Shown: positions 9,211-17,661 of the stretch, one piece after another
Layout of the letters: each line of letters starts with the position of its first letter
Numbering within the stretch: position 1 is the stretch's first letter
NCBI GenBank assembly: GCA_027488835.1
Contig: JAIYAW010000009.1
Span: forward strand, 248,001-312,000
DNA: 64,000 bases
From: Bacteroidota bacterium
Lineage (GTDB): Bacteria; Bacteroidota; Bacteroidia; NS11-12g; UBA955
Direction of reading: 5' to 3'
Made by a program: the position numbers and the translations under genes
Notes under the pieces: generated by a model
The model's database searches: none
Told to the model about the DNA's origin: nothing
Seen by the model: the letters and a program-made list of their open reading frames with translations, nothing else

Positions 9211-10896
9211 ATGCAACAGTTTATTGTTTCAGCAAGAAAATATAGGCCAACTACATTTGCCGATGTGGTGGGTCAAAAGCATATTGCTGATACCTTGATG
9301 CATGAAATTACCAATAATAAATTGGCTCAAGCTTTTTTATTTACTGGACCAAGGGGAGTGGGTAAAACCACCTGTGCCCGAATTCTGGCCAAAGTAATTA
9401 ACTCTCAAAACGAGGCTGAAAATCCCAATCAAGATTTTGCATTTAACATTTTCGAATTAGACGCAGCTTCAAACAATTCAGTTGACGATATTCGTCATTT
9501 GGTAGACCAGGTGCGCATTCCACCTCAAGTTGGTAAATACAAAGTATATATCATTGATGAGGTTCATATGTTGTCGAATCAGGCTTTCAATGCCTTTTTG
9601 AAAACGCTTGAAGAGCCGCCATCTTACGCAATCTTTATTTTAGCAACTACAGAAAAGCATAAAATTCTTCCAACGATTTTGAGCCGTTGCCAAGTGTTTA
9701 ATTTTAACCGTATCGAAGCTTCTGATATGGTTGAACATTTGAAAATGATTGCCAAAAATGAAAACATTGAAGCTTCAGAAGATGCATTGCACTTGATTGC
9801 AAGAAAAGCGGATGGTGGATTGCGTGATGCACTGAGTTTGTTTGATCAATTGGTAAGTTTTTCTGGTGGCGACGTTACTTACGCCAAAGCAGTTGAAATT
9901 TTAAGTATTCTAGATATGGATACATTCTTCGCTGTAACTGAGGAAATATTGAACAAAAACATTGCCCAATCATTGTTGATTTTTGACAATGTTTTGAACC
10001 AAGGATTTGATGGCTCTTTGTTTGTGTCTGGAATGGCACAGCATTTTAGAAACCTCATGGTTTGTAAAAATGAAAGCACCCTTAAGCTTCTCGATGTTTC
10101 TGAAGCATTTAAATTGAAATACCTAGAACAAGGTAAGAAATTAGATTTGGGACTGATTATCAATGCCCTGAATTTAACCAACGAAACCGACGAGAAATAT
10201 AAGTTTAGTCGAAATCCTAGGCTACTTGTAGAGCTCATGCTCATTAAACTTGCCCACCTTGCTCAATTTATTGCTGAAATCCCCACTTTGGAGGATATAA
10301 AAAAAAAAATAGCTAATCCTACTTTAGCGGCACCTGCTCCAACACCTGTGAATGTTGTTACAAAAGATAGGGCAGTACCAACCATAAAAGAGGCGATTGA
10401 AACCAAAGTGTCATCTACCCGGCTAGGGAAATTAGACAGGGATTCATTCAAGCAAAGTAAACTTGAAAAAGCTACTCTTGCTGAGGAAGCAACAACTTTG
10501 GAAGCTTCTCAGAATGCCATTTCTGTTGACGATTTAAATCATACAAATAATAAAATTCCTTCCATCCAAGAAATCATGGATGAATATTGTAATACACAAT
10601 CTCAACGCGTAAGTGGGTTAATCAAGTCAATTAGTTATTCTTTGAATAATAGTGATTTGATTTTGACTGTTTCGAGCAAAGCACAGGAACTTGCTGTTGA
10701 AGATTTACGAATTCCGTTATTGCAACATTTGTTAAAAGTTTCTAGAAATACAATTACCAATGTTTTGTGTGTTATGGGAAAGGTTGAAGAAGCCGAAAGA
10801 AGGCCATATACCGACAAAGAAAAACTAGATTTTTTCCTGAAAAAGCATCCTGAATTAAACAAGGCAATTGAAAAATTGCATTTGCGTTTGCTTTAA
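9211..10896 (+). CDS. dnaX: DNA polymerase III subunit gamma/tau
   Basis: MQQFIVSARKYRPTTFADVVGQKH, GPRGVGKTTCARILAK, IIDEVHMLSNQAFNAFLKTLEEPP; start reassigned to ATG 9211. Contains A11 tract 10299-10309. Confidence 0.95.
   Translation: MQQFIVSARKYRPTTFADVVGQKHIADTLMHEITNNKLAQAFLFTGPRGVGKTTCARILAKVINSQNEAENPNQDFAFNIFELDAASNNSVDDIRHLVDQVRIPPQVGKYKVYIIDEVHMLSNQAFNAFLKTLEEPPSYAIFILATTEKHKILPTILSRCQVFNFNRIEASDMVEHLKMIAKNENIEASEDALHLIARKADGGLRDALSLFDQLVSFSGGDVTYAKAVEILSILDMDTFFAVTEEILNKNIAQSLLIFDNVLNQGFDGSLFVSGMAQHFRNLMVCKNESTLKLLDVSEAFKLKYLEQGKKLDLGLIINALNLTNETDEKYKFSRNPRLLVELMLIKLAHLAQFIAEIPTLEDIKKKIANPTLAAPAPTPVNVVTKDRAVPTIKEAIETKVSSTRLGKLDRDSFKQSKLEKATLAEEATTLEASQNAISVDDLNHTNNKIPSIQEIMDEYCNTQSQRVSGLIKSISYSLNNSDLILTVSSKAQELAVEDLRIPLLQHLLKVSRNTITNVLCVMGKVEEAERRPYTDKEKLDFFLKKHPELNKAIEKLHLRLL
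10299..10309 (+). repeat. A11 homopolymer within dnaX (candidate slippage site)
   Basis: gaggatat-AAAAAAAAAAA-tagctaatcc read directly; the longest coding homopolymer I noticed in the window. Confidence 0.95.
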
Positions 10897-10991
10897 GTTA
10901 AATTCTGTTCAACATTGTGCTTGTTTTTTGGAATAACAAAAGATTTTTCTTTCTGCTATGCTGCTTTTGACGTTACTTTGTAGAAAGGATT

Positions 10992-12161
10992 ATGCAGGTG
11001 AATTCAAACATCTCTTTTCAGGATACTGCAACAGCATTTGCGCATAAAACCGATAAGGATTTAAGCAGGGCTCGTTTACTTTTTCGTTCATTCGATTATC
11101 CGATTTTGTTGAAGTGGGGACCTGCTTTGGCGAAAATTGCCGTTTCATTGGGATTTAAATTTGTAATTAAAAATACTATTTTTAAACAATTTTGTGGGGG
11201 TGAGAATATCAACGATTGCGTGACTGCAATTCAAGGTTTATCGCATTCCGGCATTGGAACGATATTAGATTATTCTGTTGAGGGAGAAGAAAGCGAAGTT
11301 GTATTCAAACATACTGCTGCTGAAATTAAAAAGACCATCGATATAGCCAAAGGGAATTCAGATATTCCTTTTGCGGTTTTTAAAGTTACCGGAATCATAG
11401 ATTCTCATGTACTAGAAAAGAAATCTGCCAATGACCAATTAAGTCCCTCAGAAGAAATTTTATGGAACAATGGAAGCAAAAGATTTTTTGATGTTTGTGA
11501 GCATGCCAAAAATTGTGATGTAAGGTTATTTATTGATGCTGAAGAGTCTTGGATTCAAGAAGCAATTGATAGGTTGGCAGAGCAAGCAATGTCTCAATTC
11601 AATAGCGAAAAAGCAACTATTTACAATACTGTTCAATTATATCGCCACGACCGCTTGGCATACTTAAAAAAACAGATTGCCGAAAGTGAAGTTTTTCTTG
11701 GTTTCAAATTGGTTCGTGGAGCTTACATGGAAAAAGAAAGAGCACGTGCGGTTGAAAAAGGATATGAAGACCCAATTCAACCAAACAAAGCAAGCACTGA
11801 CAACGATTATAATGCGGCTGTGACTGTTTGTCTTGAAAACCACAATAAAGTGAGTGTTTGTATTGGAACCCATAACGAGAATAGTTCTATGTTGGGAGTT
11901 CAATTGTTGGAGAAACACAATTTGCAACCAAACGACAAAAAAGTTTACTTTTCACAACTTTTAGGGATGAGTGATCATATAAGTTTTAATCTTTCTCATT
12001 CAAAATATAACGTTGCTAAATATGTGCCTTACGGTCCTGTAACAGCGGTGATTCCATATTTAACCCGCAGGGCACAAGAAAACAGCAGTGTGGCTGGTCA
12101 AATGGGAAGAGAATTGGCTTTGATTGACTCAGAAATTACGAGACGTAGCAATGCAAAGTAA
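10992..12161 (+). CDS. Proline dehydrogenase
   Basis: KLVRGAYMEKERARA, IGTHNENS, FSQLLGMSDHISF, YVPYGPVTAVIPYLTRRAQEN motifs. Confidence 0.92.
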   Translation: MQVNSNISFQDTATAFAHKTDKDLSRARLLFRSFDYPILLKWGPALAKIAVSLGFKFVIKNTIFKQFCGGENINDCVTAIQGLSHSGIGTILDYSVEGEESEVVFKHTAAEIKKTIDIAKGNSDIPFAVFKVTGIIDSHVLEKKSANDQLSPSEEILWNNGSKRFFDVCEHAKNCDVRLFIDAEESWIQEAIDRLAEQAMSQFNSEKATIYNTVQLYRHDRLAYLKKQIAESEVFLGFKLVRGAYMEKERARAVEKGYEDPIQPNKASTDNDYNAAVTVCLENHNKVSVCIGTHNENSSMLGVQLLEKHNLQPNDKKVYFSQLLGMSDHISFNLSHSKYNVAKYVPYGPVTAVIPYLTRRAQENSSVAGQMGRELALIDSEITRRSNAK

Positions 12162-13233
12162 TTCTACGGGATATAAAATTATTAAAATTGGAAGTATAGT
12201 ACTTATACTTTATGTGTTGATTGGTGGGTTGTTTTTGCCATTGAAGACCGGAATTACTGGGGTTAATAACGGACAATTGAAAAGCAATGAATTACAAACG
12301 TTTTCTGTAGATTTATACAATCCGGGTAGCGGTTTTGTTGCAGAAAAAGTGATTTTAAAACATAAGAATTTGGTTTTTCAATCACAAGAAAACCAATACA
12401 ATGAAGCCGGTTATTTAAATACCAAAATCAAAGTGGTATTGGGTGATACCCAGCATTCACAACTTTTTGATGTGTTTGTTTTCGGTTCTTCTAACGTTTC
12501 GCCTAAGCAGTGGATGTATTTCCCAGATGCGGTTTGGATTGAAAAGAGCAAATCAGATACAGGTGCTTCAAACAAAATTGCTTTAAGTAATTTAACCTCA
12601 TTGGTGAAACAAGATGTACAATCTGGATTTCCAAATAGACCTATATTAAATGAGAGTATTCGCAACTTGTTGTATCATGTGCCAATGTGGTTTTCAATGA
12701 TGTTCTTACTATTGTTGTCTGTGATTTTTGCCATCAAATACTTGATGAAAAATCATTTGAGGGACGATTTGTGGTCGGAGAGTTTTATTAAAATTGGAAT
12801 ACTAAACGGAATTTTGGGTTGTGTAACTGGTTCTTCTTGGGCGAGCATCACTTGGGAAAGCTGGTGGCCTAGCGATGATCCAAAGCTAAATGGGGTTGCC
12901 ATTGGTATGTTTATGTACTTGGCATATCTGATATTGAGAACTTCTTTAAAAGACCCATATCAACGTGCCAGAATATCAAGCGTGTATGCCATTTTGATTT
13001 ATCCAATTTTCATGGCATTGATTGCAATTATGCCAAAATTGTCGGCCGATACATTGCACCCAGGTTCTGGTGGAACCGTTGGTTTTAACAAATATGATTT
13101 AGACAATACCTTAAGGTTGTTCTTTTACCCAGCGGTAATTGGATGGATATTGTTTTTTTTATGGATCTCTATTTTGAGATACCGTTTTGAAACAATCAAA
13201 AATAAACAAATAGAAAGAGATGAAAATGAATAA
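12151..13233 (+). CDS. CcmC/CcsA-like cytochrome c biogenesis protein with extra periplasmic domain
   Basis: YHVPMWFSMM..., WASITWESWWPSDDPKLNG, LHPGSGGTVGFNKYDLDNTLRLFFYPAVIGW; start reassigned to 12151; upstream of ccmD/E/F-like genes. Confidence 0.8.
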   Translation: MQSNSTGYKIIKIGSIVLILYVLIGGLFLPLKTGITGVNNGQLKSNELQTFSVDLYNPGSGFVAEKVILKHKNLVFQSQENQYNEAGYLNTKIKVVLGDTQHSQLFDVFVFGSSNVSPKQWMYFPDAVWIEKSKSDTGASNKIALSNLTSLVKQDVQSGFPNRPILNESIRNLLYHVPMWFSMMFLLLLSVIFAIKYLMKNHLRDDLWSESFIKIGILNGILGCVTGSSWASITWESWWPSDDPKLNGVAIGMFMYLAYLILRTSLKDPYQRARISSVYAILIYPIFMALIAIMPKLSADTLHPGSGGTVGFNKYDLDNTLRLFFYPAVIGWILFFLWISILRYRFETIKNKQIERDENE

Positions 13234-13471
13234 ATTAAAAGCAGTTATATTAATAATTGATTTAAGTTCAATGAACTTTGTGATTGCAGGTGACTCTTCA
13301 GTTTCAGGTGCAAATGCGGTATCAGATGCTGCAACCAATATGTTGCGTGGCAATGCGAAATTCAATGTTGTTGCAACGGTTCTGGTTTTAATATTTATTG
13401 GAATCGTGCTCTATTTATTTCGTTTAGATAGAAAAATGACCAAATTAGAAAAACAAATCAATCAAAAATGA
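13220..13471 (+). CDS. CcmD family protein
   Basis: Small single-TM protein NVVATVLVLIFIGIVLYLFRLDRKMTKLEKQ between ccmC-like and ccmE-like genes. Confidence 0.7.
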   Translation: MKMNKLKAVILIIDLSSMNFVIAGDSSVSGANAVSDAATNMLRGNAKFNVVATVLVLIFIGIVLYLFRLDRKMTKLEKQINQK

Positions 13472-13872
13472 AGCCATTACACATTGCACTGTTAATTATT
13501 GCCAGCCTTGGTGTGGCAGCTGTTGTTAGCTTGTATGGCAATACAACTCAAATTGTTTCATTTAATGGCGCTGATTCTTTGGCTAAAGAAAATCCGAACA
13601 AGGAATACCATATTTACTGCAAACTAAACAAAGCGAAACCAGTTCAATACGATCCACAAACAGATCCAAACTTGTTGATATTTTCAGCAATAGATTCACT
13701 GGGGACAGAAAGGATGGTTAAGTACTTAAAACCGAAACCACAAGATTTAGAGCGAGCAGAAAAAATGCTCATCATAGGAAAAAGTGAAGGTCAATATTTT
13801 CACGCAGAAACTATTTTCAGTAAGTGTCCCTCAAAATACGAAGACACACCTGTTAATTCCACAAACAAATAA
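13468..13872 (+). CDS. ccmE: Cytochrome c maturation protein CcmE-like
   Basis: N-terminal TM, EYHIYCKLNKAKPVQYDPQTDPNLLIFSAIDSLG, ...GKSEGQYFHAETIFSKCPSKYED resembles the CcmE C-terminus. Confidence 0.8.
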   Translation: MKPLHIALLIIASLGVAAVVSLYGNTTQIVSFNGADSLAKENPNKEYHIYCKLNKAKPVQYDPQTDPNLLIFSAIDSLGTERMVKYLKPKPQDLERAEKMLIIGKSEGQYFHAETIFSKCPSKYEDTPVNSTNK

Positions 13873-16517
13873 TGCAAACAAAACCTGAAATCATTTCGTT
13901 CGTAGGAGAATGGCTATGGCTAGGAAATCTTGGCCAATTTTTTTCTGTATTGATGTTCGTTACAGCCATTTTATCGGCTGTTTTTTACTTTAGATCAGAG
14001 AGAAATCAAATCGTTGGTGAAGCTAACTTCGCCAGAACCTCTTTTTATATCCATGCATTTTCGGTAGTTGCTGTTTTTGTAATCTTGTTTGCAATTATTT
14101 TCAATCACCGTTTTGAATATTATTACGCTTGGCGACATAGCAGCAAATCACTTCCTGTTTATTACATGATTTCATGTTTTTGGGAAGGACAAGAGGGTAG
14201 CTTTTTGTTATGGTTGTTTTGGAATTCAATCATTGGAATGATCCTTATTCGGGTTTCCGGAAAATGGGAAAGAAGCACCATGGCGGTGGTTGCTTTTGCA
14301 CAAATTGCATTGAGTTCAATGCTGGTTGGCTTCCATTTGGGGGACTTTAAAATTGGAAGTAGTCCTTTCGATTTGCTCCGTGAACAACGTCCAGAGTTTT
14401 TACAGATTCCTATTTTGGGACAATTGGGTGTTGGGAATTATTTAAAGGTATTTACCGATGGAAACGGATTGAATCAGCTTTTACAGAATTATTGGATGGT
14501 CATTCACCCTCCGACTTTGTTCTTGGGATTTTCGCTCGCCATTGTGCCATTTGCTTATTCGATTGCCGCTTTGTGGCGTAAAGATGATAGATCTTGGATT
14601 AATCCTGCATTGATTTGGGGATTGGTTTGTGTGGGTATTTTAGGAACTGGAATCATCATGGGTGGTTTCTGGGCATACGAAAGTTTATCGTTTGGCGGTT
14701 ATTGGGCTTGGGATCCCGTAGAAAACGCGTCGCTGTTGCCGTGGTTAATTATGGCTGCTGCAGTGCATTTGTTATTGATTTCTAAAAATACGGGCCGACA
14801 TATATTTACATCGCATTTATTGGTACAATTGTCGTTTTGGTTGGTTTTGTACGCAACATTCTTAACCCGAAGTGGAATATTGGGTGAAGCCAGTGTACAT
14901 TCATTTACAGACTTGGGATTATCGGGTCAGCTTTTGATATTCTTATTGGGCTTCATTTATTTGAGTTTGGTTTCTACCTTCCCAAGCGAGAAAAGTCAAA
15001 ATAACATGTTGTTGATCGCCTTTTTGGTACTTGTTGCTATTATAGGATTGTCTTACATCATTCCTACAGACAAATCAACGTTAAGCACTGTTTTTCATGG
15101 TGTTGTAAAAAATGGCGGAATTGTAGGGTTTCTCTCTGTCATTGTTTTGTTTATCATCCGTTTGTACAAACGAACGAAAACTGCATTGGGCGATGAACAT
15201 TTGTCGTCAAGAGAATTTTGGATGTTCATGGGTTCCATGTTCTTGATATTGAGTTTGATTCAAGTTTTCTCAGGAACTAGTATACCGGTTTTTAATAAAT
15301 TATTTGGATACAAAACTGGTATTCCGGTAGCCGCAGATTATAACCGAGTTCAATTGTGGATGGCCATGCCAATTATGGCATTGATGGCTCTTGGACAATA
15401 TTTTAGTTACAGAGAATCAAACACGAAAATGGTATTGAAACAGGTGTTTATCACTTTGGCCATTTCTTTGGTGGTGACAATATTGGTAAATCTTAATTTC
15501 AACATTGAAGGATTGAACTTTTTAATATTCTTATTTTTGGCAATTTGGGTCATTGTTGCCAATTTATTTTATTTCAGAAATGGATTGAAATCGAAGGTAA
15601 TTACTTGGGGTGCAAGTATTTCTCACGTTGGATTTGGTGTTTTGTTGGTGGGTGTTTTGGTTTCGTCTGTAAATCAAAAAATCCTTACACGTTCTAATGA
15701 GGGAATTGATATGGCTCCTGAAACCAACGAAAAAGGTCAAACCGATAAAAAGGGAATGGCATTCAACCGTGAGAACAGAATACTTTATAAGGATAAACCA
15801 ATTACCGTTGGAAATTATACTGCCAATTATACCCACAAAGTTGTTGGTATTGGAAAAGATTCAATAGATAAATACTTCCATGTGTTGTTTGTAAATAATC
15901 AAACCAAAGATTCATTTTATTTGACTCCTAAAACGCAAAACAATCCGAAAATGGGATTGTTGGCTGAGCCATCTACCAAACATTATATGTCGAATGACGT
16001 GTTTACACATGTAAACTACGAAAGTGGAATGGATAAAGTAGAACCTTATAGTGGCTTTAAAACTTCGGAAGTAAAAGTAGGCGAGACGTTTATAACGGAA
16101 TCAGGTAAAACAAAAATGACATTGAGGGATATTGAACGTTTCAGTTCTAATCTCGGAGTTGTATTGCGATTGACAGTTCTAGCTGACAGATTGGGCGATA
16201 CAGCTACCATATTTCCTGAGTTTCGAGTGAATCAAGAATCCGGTGCTTTTGAATCAAATCCCGCTGAAAGCAATGAACTTGGATTGATGTTGATGATTCA
16301 GAATATTAAAATTTTAGATCCAGATCCTTCAAAGCAGAATATTGAGTTTAGCATTCAATCAGGGGAGAAAACTCCTGTGAAAGAATATATTGTATTAAAA
16401 ATCATTCAATTTCCTTGGATCAATTTGGTTTGGGCAGGTACCATTATCATGTTAATAGGATTTTGTATTGCGGTATTAAAACGGATTAAAATTCAGCGGA
16501 ATTTGGCTAAATCATGA
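13872..16517 (+). CDS. Heme lyase CcmF/CcsA family cytochrome c biogenesis protein
   Basis: IHPPTLFLGF, GGYWAWDPVENASLLPWL (WWD motif), LTRSGILGEASVHSF. Confidence 0.92.
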   Translation: MQTKPEIISFVGEWLWLGNLGQFFSVLMFVTAILSAVFYFRSERNQIVGEANFARTSFYIHAFSVVAVFVILFAIIFNHRFEYYYAWRHSSKSLPVYYMISCFWEGQEGSFLLWLFWNSIIGMILIRVSGKWERSTMAVVAFAQIALSSMLVGFHLGDFKIGSSPFDLLREQRPEFLQIPILGQLGVGNYLKVFTDGNGLNQLLQNYWMVIHPPTLFLGFSLAIVPFAYSIAALWRKDDRSWINPALIWGLVCVGILGTGIIMGGFWAYESLSFGGYWAWDPVENASLLPWLIMAAAVHLLLISKNTGRHIFTSHLLVQLSFWLVLYATFLTRSGILGEASVHSFTDLGLSGQLLIFLLGFIYLSLVSTFPSEKSQNNMLLIAFLVLVAIIGLSYIIPTDKSTLSTVFHGVVKNGGIVGFLSVIVLFIIRLYKRTKTALGDEHLSSREFWMFMGSMFLILSLIQVFSGTSIPVFNKLFGYKTGIPVAADYNRVQLWMAMPIMALMALGQYFSYRESNTKMVLKQVFITLAISLVVTILVNLNFNIEGLNFLIFLFLAIWVIVANLFYFRNGLKSKVITWGASISHVGFGVLLVGVLVSSVNQKILTRSNEGIDMAPETNEKGQTDKKGMAFNRENRILYKDKPITVGNYTANYTHKVVGIGKDSIDKYFHVLFVNNQTKDSFYLTPKTQNNPKMGLLAEPSTKHYMSNDVFTHVNYESGMDKVEPYSGFKTSEVKVGETFITESGKTKMTLRDIERFSSNLGVVLRLTVLADRLGDTATIFPEFRVNQESGAFESNPAESNELGLMLMIQNIKILDPDPSKQNIEFSIQSGEKTPVKEYIVLKIIQFPWINLVWAGTIIMLIGFCIAVLKRIKIQRNLAKS

Positions 16518-17272
16518 TTTCGAAAATTTACATTGTAGGATATGGAAACTTAGGCAAACATCTGTCGGAGTACTTCTTAGAAAATAATGTGAATTTTGGA
16601 GGAATATTTACAGATCAGCATTTAAGTATTTCTGGGATTGGTGTTTATCGTAAAAGCGAAATAAACACAATATTAAAAGGTGGAGATGTGTTGTTTGTAA
16701 CCACCAAAGATGACGAAATTGTAAGTCTCATTCGTCAAATTGAGAATCCTGAAATTGTTAAAATTTATTGCAGTGGAAGTGTTTCTTTAGAGTCATTTGA
16801 AAACATCCGCAATTGCGGTGTTTGGTATCCATTGTATAGTTTCTCTGGCAATACATCAATTGATTGGAAAAAAGTACCTGTATTTTTAGAATACTCAAAT
16901 GAGTATGTATTTGAATTGCTTTCAAATATATGCGGTCAATTGAATAAATCGTTTCAAGTATTAAATTCAAACCAGCGCAAACAACTCCATTTGGCAGCTG
17001 TTTTTGCCAATAATTTTGTGAATGCCTGTTTCATTGGGGCAAACGAAGTTATCAAAGGGAATGAATCATTGAAATTTGCCTATTTGTTGCCCATTATTCA
17101 GCAAACCATCGATAAAATTTCAGTTGGTAATCCTACTGAAAGTCAAACAGGTCCTGCAAAGCGAAATGATGTATCAACCATGTCTGAGCATTTAAAAATG
17201 TTATCAAATTCTACATCAGAACAAGAATTATATTCAGCCATTTCCAAATTTATTAAACAAAATTTTAGTTAG
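16514..17272 (+). CDS. Rossmann-like / DUF2520 domain protein
   Basis: IVGYGNLGKHLSEYF, HLAAVFANNFVNACF, QTGPAKRNDVSTMSEHL. Confidence 0.8.
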   Translation: MISKIYIVGYGNLGKHLSEYFLENNVNFGGIFTDQHLSISGIGVYRKSEINTILKGGDVLFVTTKDDEIVSLIRQIENPEIVKIYCSGSVSLESFENIRNCGVWYPLYSFSGNTSIDWKKVPVFLEYSNEYVFELLSNICGQLNKSFQVLNSNQRKQLHLAAVFANNFVNACFIGANEVIKGNESLKFAYLLPIIQQTIDKISVGNPTESQTGPAKRNDVSTMSEHLKMLSNSTSEQELYSAISKFIKQNFS

Positions 17273-17323
17273 GGTATTGAAAAATTAAACAATTTGAATT
17301 AAATTTGATTTTAACTCAATTGA

Positions 17324-17659
17324 ATGACTCAGCAATTGTTATCATCAAAGCCTCAAATTGGCCTTTACGAATACTTTGGTATTGAAGTATATTTCTTGTC
17401 TTCTGATACTCAGCCATTGGTTGTTTACGGCGAATTTCAATCTTGTAAATCGAAGATTATTATTCATTTAGAAAATGGTGTGTATAGTCATTTAACAGTA
17501 ATGACTGTAGAGGACTTTCAGCCACTCGACGCAAAAGCTTTAGATAAATTCACCAAGGTGGTTAGCAATAATTTACCTGATATTATCAGAAGCTGGTCTA
17601 ACCACTACATCTATCGAAAAGATATTCAATTCGAAAAAATCACTAAACCCATTCTCTGA
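17324..17659 (+). CDS. Conserved-looking small protein, possibly distant DUF4160-like
   Basis: 111 aa ORF in a gap between clear genes; weak visual similarity only. Confidence 0.4.
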   Translation: MTQQLLSSKPQIGLYEYFGIEVYFLSSDTQPLVVYGEFQSCKSKIIIHLENGVYSHLTVMTVEDFQPLDAKALDKFTKVVSNNLPDIIRSWSNHYIYRKDIQFEKITKPIL

Positions 17660-17661
17660 GT

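Noticed and set aside
9879-10244. 121 aa minus-strand ORF
   Set aside because: Antisense to conserved dnaX; explained by codon composition.
13151-13160. T8 run in ccmC-like gene (also T8 in murF, A8 in the RemB-like gene) as slippage sites
   Set aside because: Length 8 A/T runs are expected in AT-rich sequence and sit at no domain boundary, unlike the dnaX A11.
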